Source: Methanobrevibacter filiformis
GTDB taxonomy: Archaea > Methanobacteriota > Methanobacteria > Methanobacteriales > Methanobacteriaceae
Length of the DNA: 64,000 bases
Direction: 5' to 3'
Assembly: GCF_001639265.1 (NCBI RefSeq)
Contig: NZ_LWMT01000098.1
Location: 1 to 64,000 of the forward strand
The translations under genes were made by a program, and so were the position numbers. Shown one piece after another: positions 19,207 to 29,730 of the stretch. The first letter of the stretch is position 1; every line of letters starts with the position of its first letter. The notes beneath the pieces were generated by a model. That model worked only from the letters and a program-made list of their open reading frames with translations, made no database searches and was not told the DNA's origin.

Positions 19207-20652
19207 TTAATTGAGAAAGGATTCTAAATTATTAGACATAGCTATTACCCTATCCTTAGAATTATTTTTAAAATTAGAGCTGTCTTTATTTTGAGGAGCA
19301 ATAATATAACATGCTTCTTTAGATTTAGTATCTTCAATACCAATAGCATTGAGATTTCTTAAAACTCTCCTTTTTAGTTTCCCCTCTTCAATATCTTTAT
19401 CTAAAAAAATAGGAGTTTTAACAGCAGAAGAAATTTTATAAGTCCCTCTTGCATCCGCACGCTCTTGTTGTCTATTTTTAAAAATAGTTATGGAATCTAA
19501 ATCCAAATGAGGATCTTTAAAAGGAATTCCAATATCAGATAATCCAATCATTCTTTCAATATCAAAATCCAAAGAGTTAGTAATTTTATTAGGATTTTTA
19601 GATGCTATGGTTCCACCAGTATTCCTTCCAAAAACAGGACCTTCCCCAACATGAAATCCTGCTAAAATAAAAGCAGATCTAACTGGAATAGCTGAAGTAT
19701 ATGTTGCAATTATTCCATCATATTTGATTACACGATAAAGTTCTTTAAAAAAATCTAAAGAATATAACTCAGGAGTTAATTTAGGTGAAAATGCATCGAG
19801 AAAAATAGCATCATACCTATTAGAATGTAAATTTTGGACAGCGATTCTTGCATCCTCAATAAATATATTAATGTCCAAATTATCAGAAATTTTAAAATCC
19901 ACTAAATTTAAAGATAATAAATTTTTCTCAATTAATTTATTTTCAATAGCTTTTTTAATTAAATCATGTGATTCAATGGGACTTGGAATAAGTAATCCAA
20001 TAGCTAATTTATATGGAGACAATTCAACCATATCAATTGATAAATTAGAATCATTACACTCCCCATGATTATTTATAAATTCCTGAATTAGTGCTGAAGA
20101 ATTATATCCAAAGCCACTACAAATATCCAAAACATGAAATGCTGAAAAATCATTATCTCCAAGATTTAAGGGTTTCACAAACTTTTCAAAAGATTCAGAA
20201 ATAGCACCAGTAGTTGTATGCATTGTTTCAGATTCACCATCATTAAAGTCAAAAGAATTTAATGTATAAGAACCATCATCAGTTTTAGTTAAAAACTTTA
20301 CAATATTTTTTGATAAATCATCCCGATAATCTTTATTTTTTGTTGAAACCTCTTTTAAAAAAAGATTACTGATTGATTTAATAAGATCATTAAAAAGATA
20401 TTCACTATTAAAATTAATATTTTCATTTGAACTATTAGGATTAGTACCATTATTAGTATTTTCATTCAAGATATTAAAATTAATATTATTATTACTAGTA
20501 TTATTAGTATTATTATTAGCATTATTACCAGTACTATTACTAGTACTATTACTAGTATTATTACTAGTATTATTACTAGTATTATTATTTTCATTCAAAG
20601 TATTATTGTTGTTTTTACTCAGAATATTTGATTTTAATTTATTATTATTCAT
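19207..20652 (-). CDS. MnmC-like SAM-dependent methyltransferase (DUF752) with Asn/Ser/Thr-rich N-terminus
   Basis: The core resembles the methyltransferase domain of MnmC, which completes mnm5U at the tRNA wobble position. It has the SAM loop LDICSGFGYNS, the acidic strand MVELSPYK, FIEDARIAV, and the family hallmark YDAIFLDAFSPKLTPELYS, followed by FFKELYRVIKYDGIIATY and GPVFGRNTGGTIAS. The first ~80 residues are low complexity, encoded by an ATT/AGT triplet repeat. I place the start at MNNNKLKS (20652); an upstream extension to 20742 is in frame but lacks support. The FAD oxidase half of bacterial MnmC is absent, as in other archaeal versions. Confidence 0.8.
   Translation of the reverse strand: MNNNKLKSNILSKNNNNTLNENNNTSNNTSNNTSNSTSNSTGNNANNNTNNTSNNNINFNILNENTNNGTNPNSSNENINFNSEYLFNDLIKSISNLFLKEVSTKNKDYRDDLSKNIVKFLTKTDDGSYTLNSFDFNDGESETMHTTTGAISESFEKFVKPLNLGDNDFSAFHVLDICSGFGYNSSALIQEFINNHGECNDSNLSIDMVELSPYKLAIGLLIPSPIESHDLIKKAIENKLIEKNLLSLNLVDFKISDNLDINIFIEDARIAVQNLHSNRYDAIFLDAFSPKLTPELYSLDFFKELYRVIKYDGIIATYTSAIPVRSAFILAGFHVGEGPVFGRNTGGTIASKNPNKITNSLDFDIERMIGLSDIGIPFKDPHLDLDSITIFKNRQQERADARGTYKISSAVKTPIFLDKDIEEGKLKRRVLRNLNAIGIEDTKSKEACYIIAPQNKDSSNFKNNSKDRVIAMSNNLESFLN
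20481..20590. repeat. ATT/AGT triplet microsatellite in the MnmC-like gene
   Basis: Imperfect tandem triplets (ATTATTACTAGT-like units), read in frame as Asn-Thr-Ser. They account for the NNTSNNTSNSTSNSTGNN segment of the N-terminus. Confidence 0.9.
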
Positions 20653-20760
20653 TATAACACAAAATAAGGATAAATAAGGATAAATAAATATTAAAGCATA
20701 GAAAGTGGAAATTATAAAATAATTGAAAAAAAGAATTTGCAATAATACTTAATTTATTAT

Positions 20761-22569
20761 TCATTCCACAGTCACACATTTAGCTAAATTACGAGGTTTA
20801 TCTGGATCTAAGCCACGATAGACACTAACATAATAAGATAACATTTGTAAAGGGACAATATATACTAATGGAGCTATTAATTCATCAACTTCTCTGTCAA
20901 TGGTAAAAAGATCAGAAACATTGAGATCTTCAGTATTTTCATCTTCAGAGCATAATAAAATTACATCTGCTCCACGTGCTTGCACTTCTGCCATGTTAGT
21001 TAAAGTATGATAATAACTATCACCTTTTGGTGCTAAAACAAGAACTGGAACACAATAATCAATAAGAGCAAGTGGACCATGCTTCAATTCACCTGATGCA
21101 TAGCCTTCTGCATGAATATAAGTTATTTCCTTTAATTTTAATGCTCCTTCAAGTGCAGTAGGATAAGATAATCCTCTTCCAAGGAAAAAGAAATTTGTAG
21201 GATATTTATATTTAATAGCTATCTCCTTAATCTTATCTTCATTGTTAAGTATGTTTTCAATGAATTTTGGAACTTTTTCTAATTTTTCAAGTAATTCATT
21301 GTAAAATTCAGTATTATTAATTTTATCTCGAGCAAGAAAAGCTGATAAAAGATAAATAGACACTAATTGACTCATGTAGGTTTTTGTAGCCGCAACTCCT
21401 ATTTCAGGTCCTGCTTTAGTGTAAATAACATGATCTGCAATACGTGTGGCTTTACTTCCAAGGACATTAACAATAGCTATTGTTTTAGAAGTCCCTTTAA
21501 CTAGTTCTAGTGCACTTAAGGTATCTGCAGTTTCACCAGACTGAGATATGAAAATAACTAATGTTTTATTATCTAATGACTTGGCAGAATATTTAAATTC
21601 TGATGCCAATACAACATCTGTTGGAATTTGAGCATATCCTTCAAATAAGTATTTTCCAGTTAGAGCTGCATGATAAGATGTCCCACAAGCTACAAAACAA
21701 ATCCTATTAATATCTCCAACATTTTTAGCTATTTTTTCAATATCCTCTATTCCAGATAATGTATCCTTAACTACATTTGCTTGCTCATGGATTTCTTTTA
21801 TCATGAAATGACCAAATCCTCCCTTTTCAGCCATTTCTTCAGTCCAATTAATAATATGAATCTCTTTATCAAGAACATTGTTATCTAAATCTTTTATGGT
21901 TACACTATCCTTCTCTAATGTAATGATTTCATTATCTTCGGGGAAAATAACCTTATTTGTGTATTTTAAGAATGCTGGAACATCTGATGCTATAAAATTT
22001 CCTTTATCGCCAATACCAACTACAAGTGGACTTTTTTTAGCTACTGCAATTATTTTGTTTTTGTCCCCGTTGAATATTGCTGCAATTGCATAAGACCCTT
22101 CAATTTTAGCTAATGTCTCAATCATTGCATGTTCAAAATCCATTCCAGTGCTAGTAAAATGTTCAAGTAAATGAGCTATCACTTCAGAATCAGTAGCAGA
22201 CTTAAATTCATGCCCTTCCCTAATTAAACGAGCTTTAATTTCAGAATAGTTCTTAATTATTCCATTATGGACAATAGCTATATTATCATGACAATCTAAA
22301 TGAGGATGAGCATTTATTTTATTAGGTTCTCCATGAGTCGCCCATCTTACATGTGCAATTCCCACATTTCCCTCAAGTTCATCTAAGTGTAAGTTTGAAT
22401 CTACTTCATCAATTTTACCTGCACCTTTCTTTACATCGATCCCATCATTGTTGTTTAAAGTAGCTATTCCAACAGAATCATAACCACGATATTCTAATTT
22501 TCGTACAGCTTCTAAAAGAACAGGAGCCACTTCTTTATTTTTTACAATACATCCCACGATTCCACACAT
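20761..22569 (-). CDS. glmS: Glucosamine-6-phosphate synthase (isomerizing) GlmS
   Basis: Makes glucosamine-6-phosphate from fructose-6-phosphate and glutamine, the entry to UDP-GlcNAc and so to pseudomurein and glycans. The 602 residues show an N-terminal class II glutaminase (MCGIVGCIV with Cys2, YRGYDSVGIA, HVRWATHGEP, VHNGIIKNY) followed by two SIS domains (ACGTSYHAALTGKY, SQSGETADTL, KTYMSQL, HAEGYASGELKHGPLALID) and the C-terminal DPDKPRNLAKCVTVE. GGTG lies six bases before the ATG. Its start faces purC across a 700-nt divergent region. Confidence 0.96.
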   Translation of the reverse strand: MCGIVGCIVKNKEVAPVLLEAVRKLEYRGYDSVGIATLNNNDGIDVKKGAGKIDEVDSNLHLDELEGNVGIAHVRWATHGEPNKINAHPHLDCHDNIAIVHNGIIKNYSEIKARLIREGHEFKSATDSEVIAHLLEHFTSTGMDFEHAMIETLAKIEGSYAIAAIFNGDKNKIIAVAKKSPLVVGIGDKGNFIASDVPAFLKYTNKVIFPEDNEIITLEKDSVTIKDLDNNVLDKEIHIINWTEEMAEKGGFGHFMIKEIHEQANVVKDTLSGIEDIEKIAKNVGDINRICFVACGTSYHAALTGKYLFEGYAQIPTDVVLASEFKYSAKSLDNKTLVIFISQSGETADTLSALELVKGTSKTIAIVNVLGSKATRIADHVIYTKAGPEIGVAATKTYMSQLVSIYLLSAFLARDKINNTEFYNELLEKLEKVPKFIENILNNEDKIKEIAIKYKYPTNFFFLGRGLSYPTALEGALKLKEITYIHAEGYASGELKHGPLALIDYCVPVLVLAPKGDSYYHTLTNMAEVQARGADVILLCSEDENTEDLNVSDLFTIDREVDELIAPLVYIVPLQMLSYYVSVYRGLDPDKPRNLAKCVTVE

Positions 22570-23283
22570 AATTTACACCACAATTAATACAATCAAAAGA
22601 TTAAAAATTGACTCCATTAACAATTATTAATATTGAATACTGTTTTAGTTTTAAATTTAAAAAATTTATATTAAAATTTGAATAATTTATTAAATAAGTT
22701 ATTTAAGTAAGTTATTAAATGATTTATATTACTATTAAATGATTCATATTATACTAAATATATTTATATTAAAATATTAATCAATAAGAACAATTAAAAT
22801 CATTATTAAGATGTTTTCATTCATTAGATATTTAATCATACTATATTTGATAAGAATATAATAAGAAATTACTATGACTAAAAATTATATATCTTATTAA
22901 ATACACATTAATTCTTATTTAATAAATTTCTATATTAACATATATTTCTTTATTAATTTATAATTTTCTATTAAAGAAGATATTAAAATATACTTGATAT
23001 TAATATAAATGATTAAATACAAAAATACAATATAAAAATATATATTACATCAGTAATGTAGATTATATTAATAAAAACATATTATAATCCTATTCAATAA
23101 TTTATTAGTAATAGTAATAAGTACATATATAAAATAAAAACAATACAAAATATAAGAATATTATGATAATTAGTAGATAATAATTTATTTATATATTAAT
23201 TAAAGCTCTAAGTATTAAAAAATGTAATTTAAATATTTAAGCTATTTAAATTAATATTAATCTATAGTAAATTCTGTGATATA
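22570..23283. other. 714-nt divergent promoter region glmS/purC
   Basis: Very AT-rich with no ORF. It must contain the promoters of glmS (leftward) and purC (rightward). No known purine operator or riboswitch was recognised. Confidence 0.5.
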
Positions 23284-24027
23284 ATGACAAACATAGGAAC
23301 TAAAATATATTCTGGAAAAGCAAAAGACATATATAGCACCAATAATGAATATGAAGTTATAGTTAAGTTTAGAGATGATATAACCGCAGGAGACGGAGAA
23401 AGAAAAGATAATTTCCAAGGAAAAGGAAAATATAATTCATTAATATCATCTAAACTCTTTGAAATACTTGAAGAATCTAACATTAACACGCAATACATTA
23501 AACTGATTGAAAATTGCTCAATATTATCTAAAAATCTTAAAATGATACCATTAGAAGTTATATGTAGAAATATAGCTACTGGAAGTCTTTTAAAAAAGTT
23601 TCCTTTTGAAAAAGCTCAAAAACTCAAAGTACCTATAATTCAGATGGATTATAAAAACGATGAATACCATGACCCAATGTTAAATGATGATATAGCTATT
23701 GCATTAAAAATAGCTACGCAAGATGAGCTTAATCAAATAAGAACAATAACTTTAAAGATTAATAAAATATTAAGCGAATTTTTGAAAGAAAAAGGAATAT
23801 TATTAGTTGATTTTAAACTTGAATTTGGAAAAGACTTGAAGGAAAACATTGTTTTAGGTGATGAAATAAGTCCTGATACATGTAGATTCTGGAACATTGA
23901 AACCTTAAAAACATTAGATAAAGACTCATTTAGGCAAGGTCAAAATCAAAATGAAGTTATGAGTATCTACCAACAAGTTTGTACAATGATTGTAGATGAA
24001 AATGACCTTAAAAAATGGAAAATTTAA
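23284..24027 (+). CDS. purC: SAICAR synthetase PurC
   Basis: Joins aspartate to CAIR in purine synthesis. The 247 residues carry YSGKAKDIYST near the start, FRDDITAGDGERKD, PLEVICRNIATGSLLKKF, LVDFKLEFGKD and GDEISPDTCRFW, all family signatures. GTGAT lies just before the ATG. It heads a rightward purine cluster with purS and purQ; a dispersed hairpin repeat sits between purC and purS. Confidence 0.95.
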   Translation: MTNIGTKIYSGKAKDIYSTNNEYEVIVKFRDDITAGDGERKDNFQGKGKYNSLISSKLFEILEESNINTQYIKLIENCSILSKNLKMIPLEVICRNIATGSLLKKFPFEKAQKLKVPIIQMDYKNDEYHDPMLNDDIAIALKIATQDELNQIRTITLKINKILSEFLKEKGILLVDFKLEFGKDLKENIVLGDEISPDTCRFWNIETLKTLDKDSFRQGQNQNEVMSIYQQVCTMIVDENDLKKWKI

Positions 24028-24065
24028 TTAATAAAAGCATTCATCATGCTTAAAATGCTTAAATT

Positions 24066-24135
24066 TTGTAATAGCTTTTGTTCAAACTTTTTCAAAAGTT
24101 TGTTTCAAATAGTTAAAATTATTAAAAATAGCTAT
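24066..24135. repeat. Dispersed hairpin element, short form
   Basis: Arms CAAACTTTT and AAAAGTTTG (24083-24102) are separated by only two bases. The flanks (TAGCTTTTG before, TTTCAAAT and TTAAAAATAG after) match those of the longer element at 55465-55560, so this looks like the same element with its central ~40 bp deleted. It lies between purC and purS. Confidence 0.7.
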
Positions 24136-24198
24136 TCATTTAATCAACATTTATTTAATACTAGATAAAATTTCTTTAAAACAATAATAGTGATAATT

Positions 24199-24447
24199 AT
24201 GATATTTGATGTTGAAGTTAAGATTTCATTAAAAAAAGGAATGTTAAATCCAGAAGCAAGTACTATTGAAAGAGCATTAGATTTATTGGGATATAAGGTA
24301 GAGAATACTAAAACTATTGAAACCATTAAATTCCAAATTAAAGAAAATGATGCATCTAAAGTAGAAATAGAAGTAGAGGACATGTGTCAAAGACTACTCT
24401 GTAATCCAATAATCCATGATTATGAAATAAATATTTTGAATAGCTAA
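24199..24447 (+). CDS. purS: Phosphoribosylformylglycinamidine synthase subunit PurS
   Basis: A small structural subunit that bridges PurQ and PurL in FGAM synthase. The 82 residues read IFDVEVKISLKKGMLNPEA and continue TIERALDLLGYKVENTKTI, the standard PurS pattern. A GTG at 24190 is in frame. The ATG at 24199 gives the conserved N-terminus and is preferred. purQ follows after 46 nt. Confidence 0.93.
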   Translation: MIFDVEVKISLKKGMLNPEASTIERALDLLGYKVENTKTIETIKFQIKENDASKVEIEVEDMCQRLLCNPIIHDYEINILNS

Positions 24448-24493
24448 ATTTTGATTATAAATTAATCACAATAATATAATTGAGGATAACAGA

Positions 24494-25147
24494 ATGAAAG
24501 TTGGAGTTATACAATTTCCAGGATCAAACTGTGATAGAGATGTCTATCATGGAATAGAGCTTGCTGGAGGAAATCCAGAGTATATTTGGTGGAGTAAAAA
24601 AGATCTTAGCTATTTAGATGCAGTTGTAATTCCTGGAGGATTCTCTTATGGAGATTATTTACGTGCAGGAGCAATTGCATCTATTACACCAATCATTGAT
24701 GGAATTAAATCACTTGCAAAAGAAGAAAAACCAGTTCTTGGAATCTGTAATGGTGCTCAAATACTTGCTGAGGTAGGATTAGTTCCAGGAATATTTACAG
24801 TTAATGAAAATCCAAAATTTAACTGTGAATGGGTTGATTTAAATGTCAGAACTAATAGAACACCATTTACAAAATACTTCAAAAAGAATGAATCTATTAA
24901 AATGCCAGTAGCTCATGCTGAAGGCAGATATTTTATAGATGAACAAGGTATGGATTTACTTAATGACCAAGACCAAATAGTTCTTCAATTTAATGATAAA
25001 AATCCAAATGGATCACTATTTGGAATTACTGGAGTTTGTGATGAAAGTGGATTAGTTTGTGCAGTCATGCCTCATCCCGAAAGAGCTTCGGAAGATATTT
25101 TAGGTTCAAGTGATGGTTTAAACTTCTTTAAAGGTATTTTAAAATAA
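24494..25147 (+). CDS. purQ: Phosphoribosylformylglycinamidine synthase glutaminase PurQ
   Basis: A class I glutaminase that feeds ammonia to PurL. The protein begins [16 protein letters not shown] and shows [18 protein letters not shown], the nucleophile motif GICNGAQIL and the catalytic His in VMPHPERAS. At 217 residues it is the stand-alone archaeal form. GAGGAT precedes the ATG. purL itself is not in the window. Confidence 0.95.
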   Translation: MKVGVIQFPGSNCDRDVYHGIELAGGNPEYIWWSKKDLSYLDAVVIPGGFSYGDYLRAGAIASITPIIDGIKSLAKEEKPVLGICNGAQILAEVGLVPGIFTVNENPKFNCEWVDLNVRTNRTPFTKYFKKNESIKMPVAHAEGRYFIDEQGMDLLNDQDQIVLQFNDKNPNGSLFGITGVCDESGLVCAVMPHPERASEDILGSSDGLNFFKGILK

Positions 25148-25201
25148 TGATTATAGTTTACTAGTTAAAGTAATCTTACTAATAAAGTAATCGGTGAAAA
25201 T

Positions 25202-25930
25202 ATGGTAGTTTATTTAATTGGTGCAGGTCCTGGAGATCCTGAACTTATTACCTTAAAAGCAGTTAAAGCTTTAAACAAAGCAGATGTTGTTATTTATGAT
25301 AGATTAGCAAACGAAGAGTTGCTAAACCATGCTAAAGATGCTAAATTAATATATGTTGGTAAAAAAGCAGGTCAACATTATAAATCTCAAAAAGAAATAA
25401 ATCAAATATTAATAGATAATGGCAAAACTAATCCAATAGTTGTTAGACTAAAAGGTGGAGACCCTTTTGTATTTGGAAGAGGTGGGGAAGAAATATTAAG
25501 TTTAATTGAAGAAAACATTTCATTTGAAGTTATTCCTGGAATTACCTCCTCTATAGGAGTCCCAACATCAATAGGATTGCCATTAACTCACAGAAAAATA
25601 TCTACATCATTTACAGTTATAACCGGTCACGAAGACCCTACAAAAAAAGAGAAACAAGTGAAATGGGACTATACTGCAGATACTTTAATCATATTAATGG
25701 GAATTGGAAATATTAAAGAAAACACCAAAGAAATTATGCAACATAAAGACCCAAAAACTCCTGCTTGTGTAATAGAAAATGGAACATTACCTAATGAAAA
25801 AATCATATTTGGAACACTAGAAAATATTGCAGATAAAGAAATTAACACTCCAGCTATTTTGATAGTTGGAAATGTTATTGAAGTTTACAAAACCATTAAA
25901 AAATTTAAAGATGATAATACACAACAATAA
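25202..25930 (+). CDS. cobA: Uroporphyrinogen-III C-methyltransferase (CobA/SUMT)
   Basis: Methylates uroporphyrinogen III at C2 and C7 to precorrin-2, the branch to cobamides, F430 and siroheme. The 242 residues contain [61 protein letters not shown] and LMGIGNI. It is a single-domain SUMT with no CysG fusion. GGTGA lies four bases before the ATG. hemD follows, so the two form a tetrapyrrole pair. Confidence 0.95.
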   Translation: MVVYLIGAGPGDPELITLKAVKALNKADVVIYDRLANEELLNHAKDAKLIYVGKKAGQHYKSQKEINQILIDNGKTNPIVVRLKGGDPFVFGRGGEEILSLIEENISFEVIPGITSSIGVPTSIGLPLTHRKISTSFTVITGHEDPTKKEKQVKWDYTADTLIILMGIGNIKENTKEIMQHKDPKTPACVIENGTLPNEKIIFGTLENIADKEINTPAILIVGNVIEVYKTIKKFKDDNTQQ

Positions 25931-26038
25931 GTAGAATAATATTAATAATAAATATAATATTATTATAACCATATTACTTGATTCCATTATATTTTATAAC
26001 CTACTTACTATAACTCTATTAATAACATGGTGATAACA

Positions 26039-26824
26039 ATGGTAGAAAATAACAATCAAAGACAAAAGACAATAGCTATTACACGACCTTTTAATAGAAT
26101 CAATGAAGCAGTAGAACTTGTAAAATCATATGGGGCAGAACCATTTATTGCTCCCACATTAGAATTAGAATTAACTAATTCTAAAACCCTTAAAAAATTG
26201 ATCAATAGCCTTGATAAACTTGATTGGATAATTTTCACATCCCCCACATCTATCGAATCAATTCTTACATTTTATCCTGATTTTAAAGGTAAACTAAATG
26301 AGAATTGTAAAATTGGAGCTATTGGTTCTAAAACAAAAGAATCTCTTGAAAAAGAAGGTTTAGATGTTGATTTAGTTCCTAAAGTTTATACTGCAGAAGG
26401 AATTGTAGAATCTTTCAAAAATATTGATATTTCAGGAAAATTAATAGGAATTCCAAGGACTTTAGATGCCAGATTAATATTACCCGAGAAATTAAAAGAA
26501 ATGGGATCTAATGTGTTAATAGCTGAAGCATACAGATCAAGAATACCATTAGACACTCTTAGAATCGAAACATTAATCTCTAAAATAATAGCAGATGAAA
26601 TAGATGCAATTACTTTCACCAGCCCCCTTACAGTAAAAAACCTATTTAAAATAGTTACTGACAACCAAAAAGATGAATTAATTAATAAATTATCTACTTC
26701 AACATTAACAGTAGCTATTGGTCCAATAACTTATGAAATATTAAATGAATATAATATTAGTGCAGTATATCCTGAAAAATATACTGTAAAAGATATGATA
26801 CAACTATTATTTGAAACACTTTAA
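26039..26824 (+). CDS. hemD: Uroporphyrinogen-III synthase HemD
   Basis: Closes hydroxymethylbilane into uroporphyrinogen III, the substrate of the upstream cobA product. The protein is poorly conserved, as usual for HemD, but shows IAITRPFNRINEAVELV, DWIIFTSPTSIESIL, IGAIGSKTKESLEKEGL, AEAYRSRIP and DAITFTSPLTVKNLF. An ATG at 26027 is in frame. GGTGAT immediately precedes the ATG at 26039, which I take as the start (261 residues). Confidence 0.88.
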   Translation: MVENNNQRQKTIAITRPFNRINEAVELVKSYGAEPFIAPTLELELTNSKTLKKLINSLDKLDWIIFTSPTSIESILTFYPDFKGKLNENCKIGAIGSKTKESLEKEGLDVDLVPKVYTAEGIVESFKNIDISGKLIGIPRTLDARLILPEKLKEMGSNVLIAEAYRSRIPLDTLRIETLISKIIADEIDAITFTSPLTVKNLFKIVTDNQKDELINKLSTSTLTVAIGPITYEILNEYNISAVYPEKYTVKDMIQLLFETL

Positions 26825-26904
26825 TTAAGATAAGTTGAAATAATTTAATCCATTAATGGTACAATGAAAGAAAATTAGGAAAAATTAAAGGAGGAAAAAT
26901 AAAT

Positions 26905-27183
26905 ATGGAAACTATAATATGGCCAGTTTATATAGATTCAACAAGATCTAGAAATCAAGGTAGAAAAATAGCTAAAAAAAATAGCATTCAAGAGCCTCGC
27001 TTAACCGAAATTTCAAGAGCAGCGAGAAATCTTAAATTAAATCCTAAAACAGAAGATGATAAATCTTATCCGAGATCATGGTGGGAAAATTCAGGTAGAA
27101 TAATTGTAGAAAAGGGAGATTTAAGTAAAATTGAAGTTTTAATCAAAATAAGTTCAAAAATTAAAGAATCAAGAAAAAAATAA
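26905..27183 (+). CDS. srp19: Signal recognition particle 19 kDa protein SRP19
   Basis: Binds SRP RNA and helps SRP54 assemble. The 92 residues match the archaeal form: IIWPVYIDSTRSRNQGRKI, then a basic central part (SRAARNLKLNP) and SYPRSWWENSGRIIVEK. A strong GGAGG lies upstream. It sits between hemD and a RecJ-like nuclease gene on the same strand. Confidence 0.95.
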   Translation: METIIWPVYIDSTRSRNQGRKIAKKNSIQEPRLTEISRAARNLKLNPKTEDDKSYPRSWWENSGRIIVEKGDLSKIEVLIKISSKIKESRKK

Positions 27184-27247
27184 GAATAAAAATTAGCGTA
27201 AAACATAGTAAAACAAAATATAGTGAATAATACAAATATGGATACTT

Positions 27248-28666
27248 ATGAATGAGCCATTAACAGAAATACCAAAAGAAATGGATAAATCATTTGAAAA
27301 AGCTAAAGAAATTATTCAAAATAGTGAAGACATTAAAATATACAGCCACATTGATTGTGATGGAATGTCTGCAGGAGCTATTTTGTCTACTATGCTAGAT
27401 CGGCAAGAAAAGAATCATGAAAGCGAATTTGTTAGTTTAGATAAACTAGAAAATTTAGAGTTGGAACATGAATTAACAATATTCTCAGATTTAGGATCTG
27501 GACAGAATATTGATAAATTTGCAAAAAAATCATCTAAAATAATAATTCTCGATCACCACCCTCCAATAAGAAAGATAGAATATGGATCTATAGTTCCTTA
27601 TGAGTTTTTAGAAATTAACCCTCTTTATTATGGAATAGATGGTTCCAACTATGTTTCTGGAGGAGGAATAAGCTATTTTTTAGCTAAAAAGTTTGATTAT
27701 CTTGATTTAAGTTGGATTGGAGTTCTATCCGCAGTTGGAGATATGCAAAATAGTAGAAATGGAACTCTTGAAGGATTAAACTCCATTATACTCAATGACA
27801 GTATAAACCAAGGTTATGTTCAATCCATTAAAGACTTATCGCTTTATGGTCGTCAAACTAGACCATTATTTGTAGCATTATCGTATTTTAGCGATGTTAA
27901 TCTCCCTATAACTAATAATAAAACTGAAGCTATTGCACTTATGAAAGATATTGGAATTAAACGGAAAAATGGAGATAAATTTGTAACTTTAAGTGATTTA
28001 ACTGATATAGAAAAAGGAAAGCTATTTTCAGAACTTGTAAAGATGTTGTCTAAAGAAGTTCCAAAAAAATATGTTCATTATGTTCCAAAACTTGTAGCAG
28101 CTGATTCTTATGAATTTTTACAAGAGGAAAACAAAACTTTTCTTAGAGATGCATCTGAATTTTCGACAGCTATGAATGCATGTAGTAGAAATCAAAGAGA
28201 AGATATCGCGATTAAAATACTTAAAGGAGATAGAATAGCTGCATTAGATGAACTTGAAGTCATATCAAAAGACCATAAACGATACTTAGCTCAAAATATC
28301 CAAAAAATTGAAGATGATGATTTAATCATAGAAAAAGAAAATATACAGTATTTTGATGGAAATGGAATAAAAAGTTCAGTTGTTGGAACAATTGCTGGAA
28401 TGATACTTAGCTATGGAAACTGGAGAAAGCCAATAATTGGATTTACCGAAGTAAGCGAGGAAAATAGTGATTTAAAAGTATCTTTAAGATGTTCAAGACT
28501 ACTTGCATATGATGGAATACATTTTGGAAACATAATAAGAAAAATATCTAATTCTGTTGGAGGAAGTGGTGGTGGACACTCTGTTGCCTGTGGAGCATAT
28601 ATTCCTGGAGAAAAGAAAGAAGAATTTTTAATGAAATTTAATGAAAGTTTAAATGGAATAATTTAA
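27248..28666 (+). CDS. Archaeal RecJ-like DHH exonuclease
   Basis: A DHH/DHHA1 phosphoesterase of 472 residues, of the archaeal single-strand-specific nuclease group that includes GINS-associated nuclease. Motifs in order are [32 protein letters not shown] (the DHH motif), [10 protein letters not shown] and the C-terminal DHHA1 block [17 protein letters not shown]. Start-site support is weak (GGAT only). Whether it acts in replication or RNA turnover cannot be told from sequence. Confidence 0.88.
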   Translation: MNEPLTEIPKEMDKSFEKAKEIIQNSEDIKIYSHIDCDGMSAGAILSTMLDRQEKNHESEFVSLDKLENLELEHELTIFSDLGSGQNIDKFAKKSSKIIILDHHPPIRKIEYGSIVPYEFLEINPLYYGIDGSNYVSGGGISYFLAKKFDYLDLSWIGVLSAVGDMQNSRNGTLEGLNSIILNDSINQGYVQSIKDLSLYGRQTRPLFVALSYFSDVNLPITNNKTEAIALMKDIGIKRKNGDKFVTLSDLTDIEKGKLFSELVKMLSKEVPKKYVHYVPKLVAADSYEFLQEENKTFLRDASEFSTAMNACSRNQREDIAIKILKGDRIAALDELEVISKDHKRYLAQNIQKIEDDDLIIEKENIQYFDGNGIKSSVVGTIAGMILSYGNWRKPIIGFTEVSEENSDLKVSLRCSRLLAYDGIHFGNIIRKISNSVGGSGGGHSVACGAYIPGEKKEEFLMKFNESLNGII

Positions 28667-28758
28667 TAAACACAATAGTAAACATAACAGGAAAAAATAA
28701 TCATAACACAAAAAGTAACTTAACACATAATATACAATATATTAAGGAGATAGCTATC

Positions 28759-29571
28759 ATGAAAATCTTTAAAAAAAGAGGTGCAATGACTCATTTTCAG
28801 ATATTAAGTGAAATATCCAAACAAGAGCCTCACCTTCGCCAAAAAGACCTTGCATTTAGACTTGGAATTACAGTTCAAGCAGTTTCAGAAAATATTAAAA
28901 CACTGATTGATGAAGAATACATCAGTTCCAGTGATGGACGTTCCCCATACAAAATAACTCAAAAAGGAATAGTTAAGGTTAAAAAAGAAGCATTGAACCT
29001 TAAAAATTATGCCGATGATGTTTTAGAAACAATGAATTACTACAAATCCATATGGCCTGCAATAGCTACAGAAAATCTTAAAAAAAATGATTCTGTGGGT
29101 ATTTACATGGATAACGGAGTTCTTTATGCAACAAAAAAGCAACAAAATGCAAATGCCATTGTGTTAAATGATACAAATATTAATGAAGATGTTGCTTTAA
29201 CATCCCTTACTGGAGTAATAGATTTAGAATCTGGGCAAATTGTAATAATAACACTTCCAACTATTAAAGAAGGAGGATCAAAAGTAGCAGACTTAGATTT
29301 AATAAAAACTGTCTATGAAGATGGACTTGAAAAATGGGGAATAAATTCAAAATTTGATAAAGTAGGAATTATGGGGACAATATCTCGTGCAGTAGCAACA
29401 AAATTAAATTTACCAATAGATTTAGAATTTGCAATAACCCCCTCAAGTGTATCTGCAGCTAAAAAAGGACTAAATATTTTAATTTTATCAGTAGGAAACA
29501 TGACCAAAAGTATTACAAAAGGACTAGATAATGAGAATATTAAATATAATATTGTTGATGCACATAAATAA
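28759..29571 (+). CDS. Winged-helix transcriptional regulator with uncharacterised C-terminal domain
   Basis: The first ~75 residues form a MarR-like winged helix (FQILSEISKQEPHLRQKDLA, LGITVQAVSENIKTLIDEEY, SPYKITQKGIVKV). The remaining ~190 residues, with GVIDLESGQIVIITLPTI and VGIMGTISRAVATKL, form a domain I know only from methanogen proteins of this type and cannot assign. AGGAGAT precedes the ATG. It ends the rightward run. The target genes are unknown. Confidence 0.75.
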   Translation: MKIFKKRGAMTHFQILSEISKQEPHLRQKDLAFRLGITVQAVSENIKTLIDEEYISSSDGRSPYKITQKGIVKVKKEALNLKNYADDVLETMNYYKSIWPAIATENLKKNDSVGIYMDNGVLYATKKQQNANAIVLNDTNINEDVALTSLTGVIDLESGQIVIITLPTIKEGGSKVADLDLIKTVYEDGLEKWGINSKFDKVGIMGTISRAVATKLNLPIDLEFAITPSSVSAAKKGLNILILSVGNMTKSITKGLDNENIKYNIVDAHK

Positions 29572-29671
29572 AAAATAATAATAAAATAAAAAATAATAAT
29601 AAAATAAAAAATAATAATAAAATAAAAAATAATAATAAAATAAAAAATAATAATAAAATAAAAAATAATAA
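29566..29671. repeat. 18-bp A-rich tandem repeat, about five copies
   Basis: Unit AAAATAAAAAATAATAAT repeated with almost no variation immediately after the regulator stop codon and before the convergent DEAD-box gene. Confidence 0.9.
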
Positions 29672-29730
29672 AATAGTATTATATTTATTTTTAATCTATT
29701 TTACTAAATTATACTAACTTATTAGATATT

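Noticed and set aside
24083-24102. Simple intrinsic terminator after purC
   Set aside because: The hairpin has no GC-rich stem, lies within a probable purine transcript, and matches two other dispersed copies, so a repeat element explains it better.
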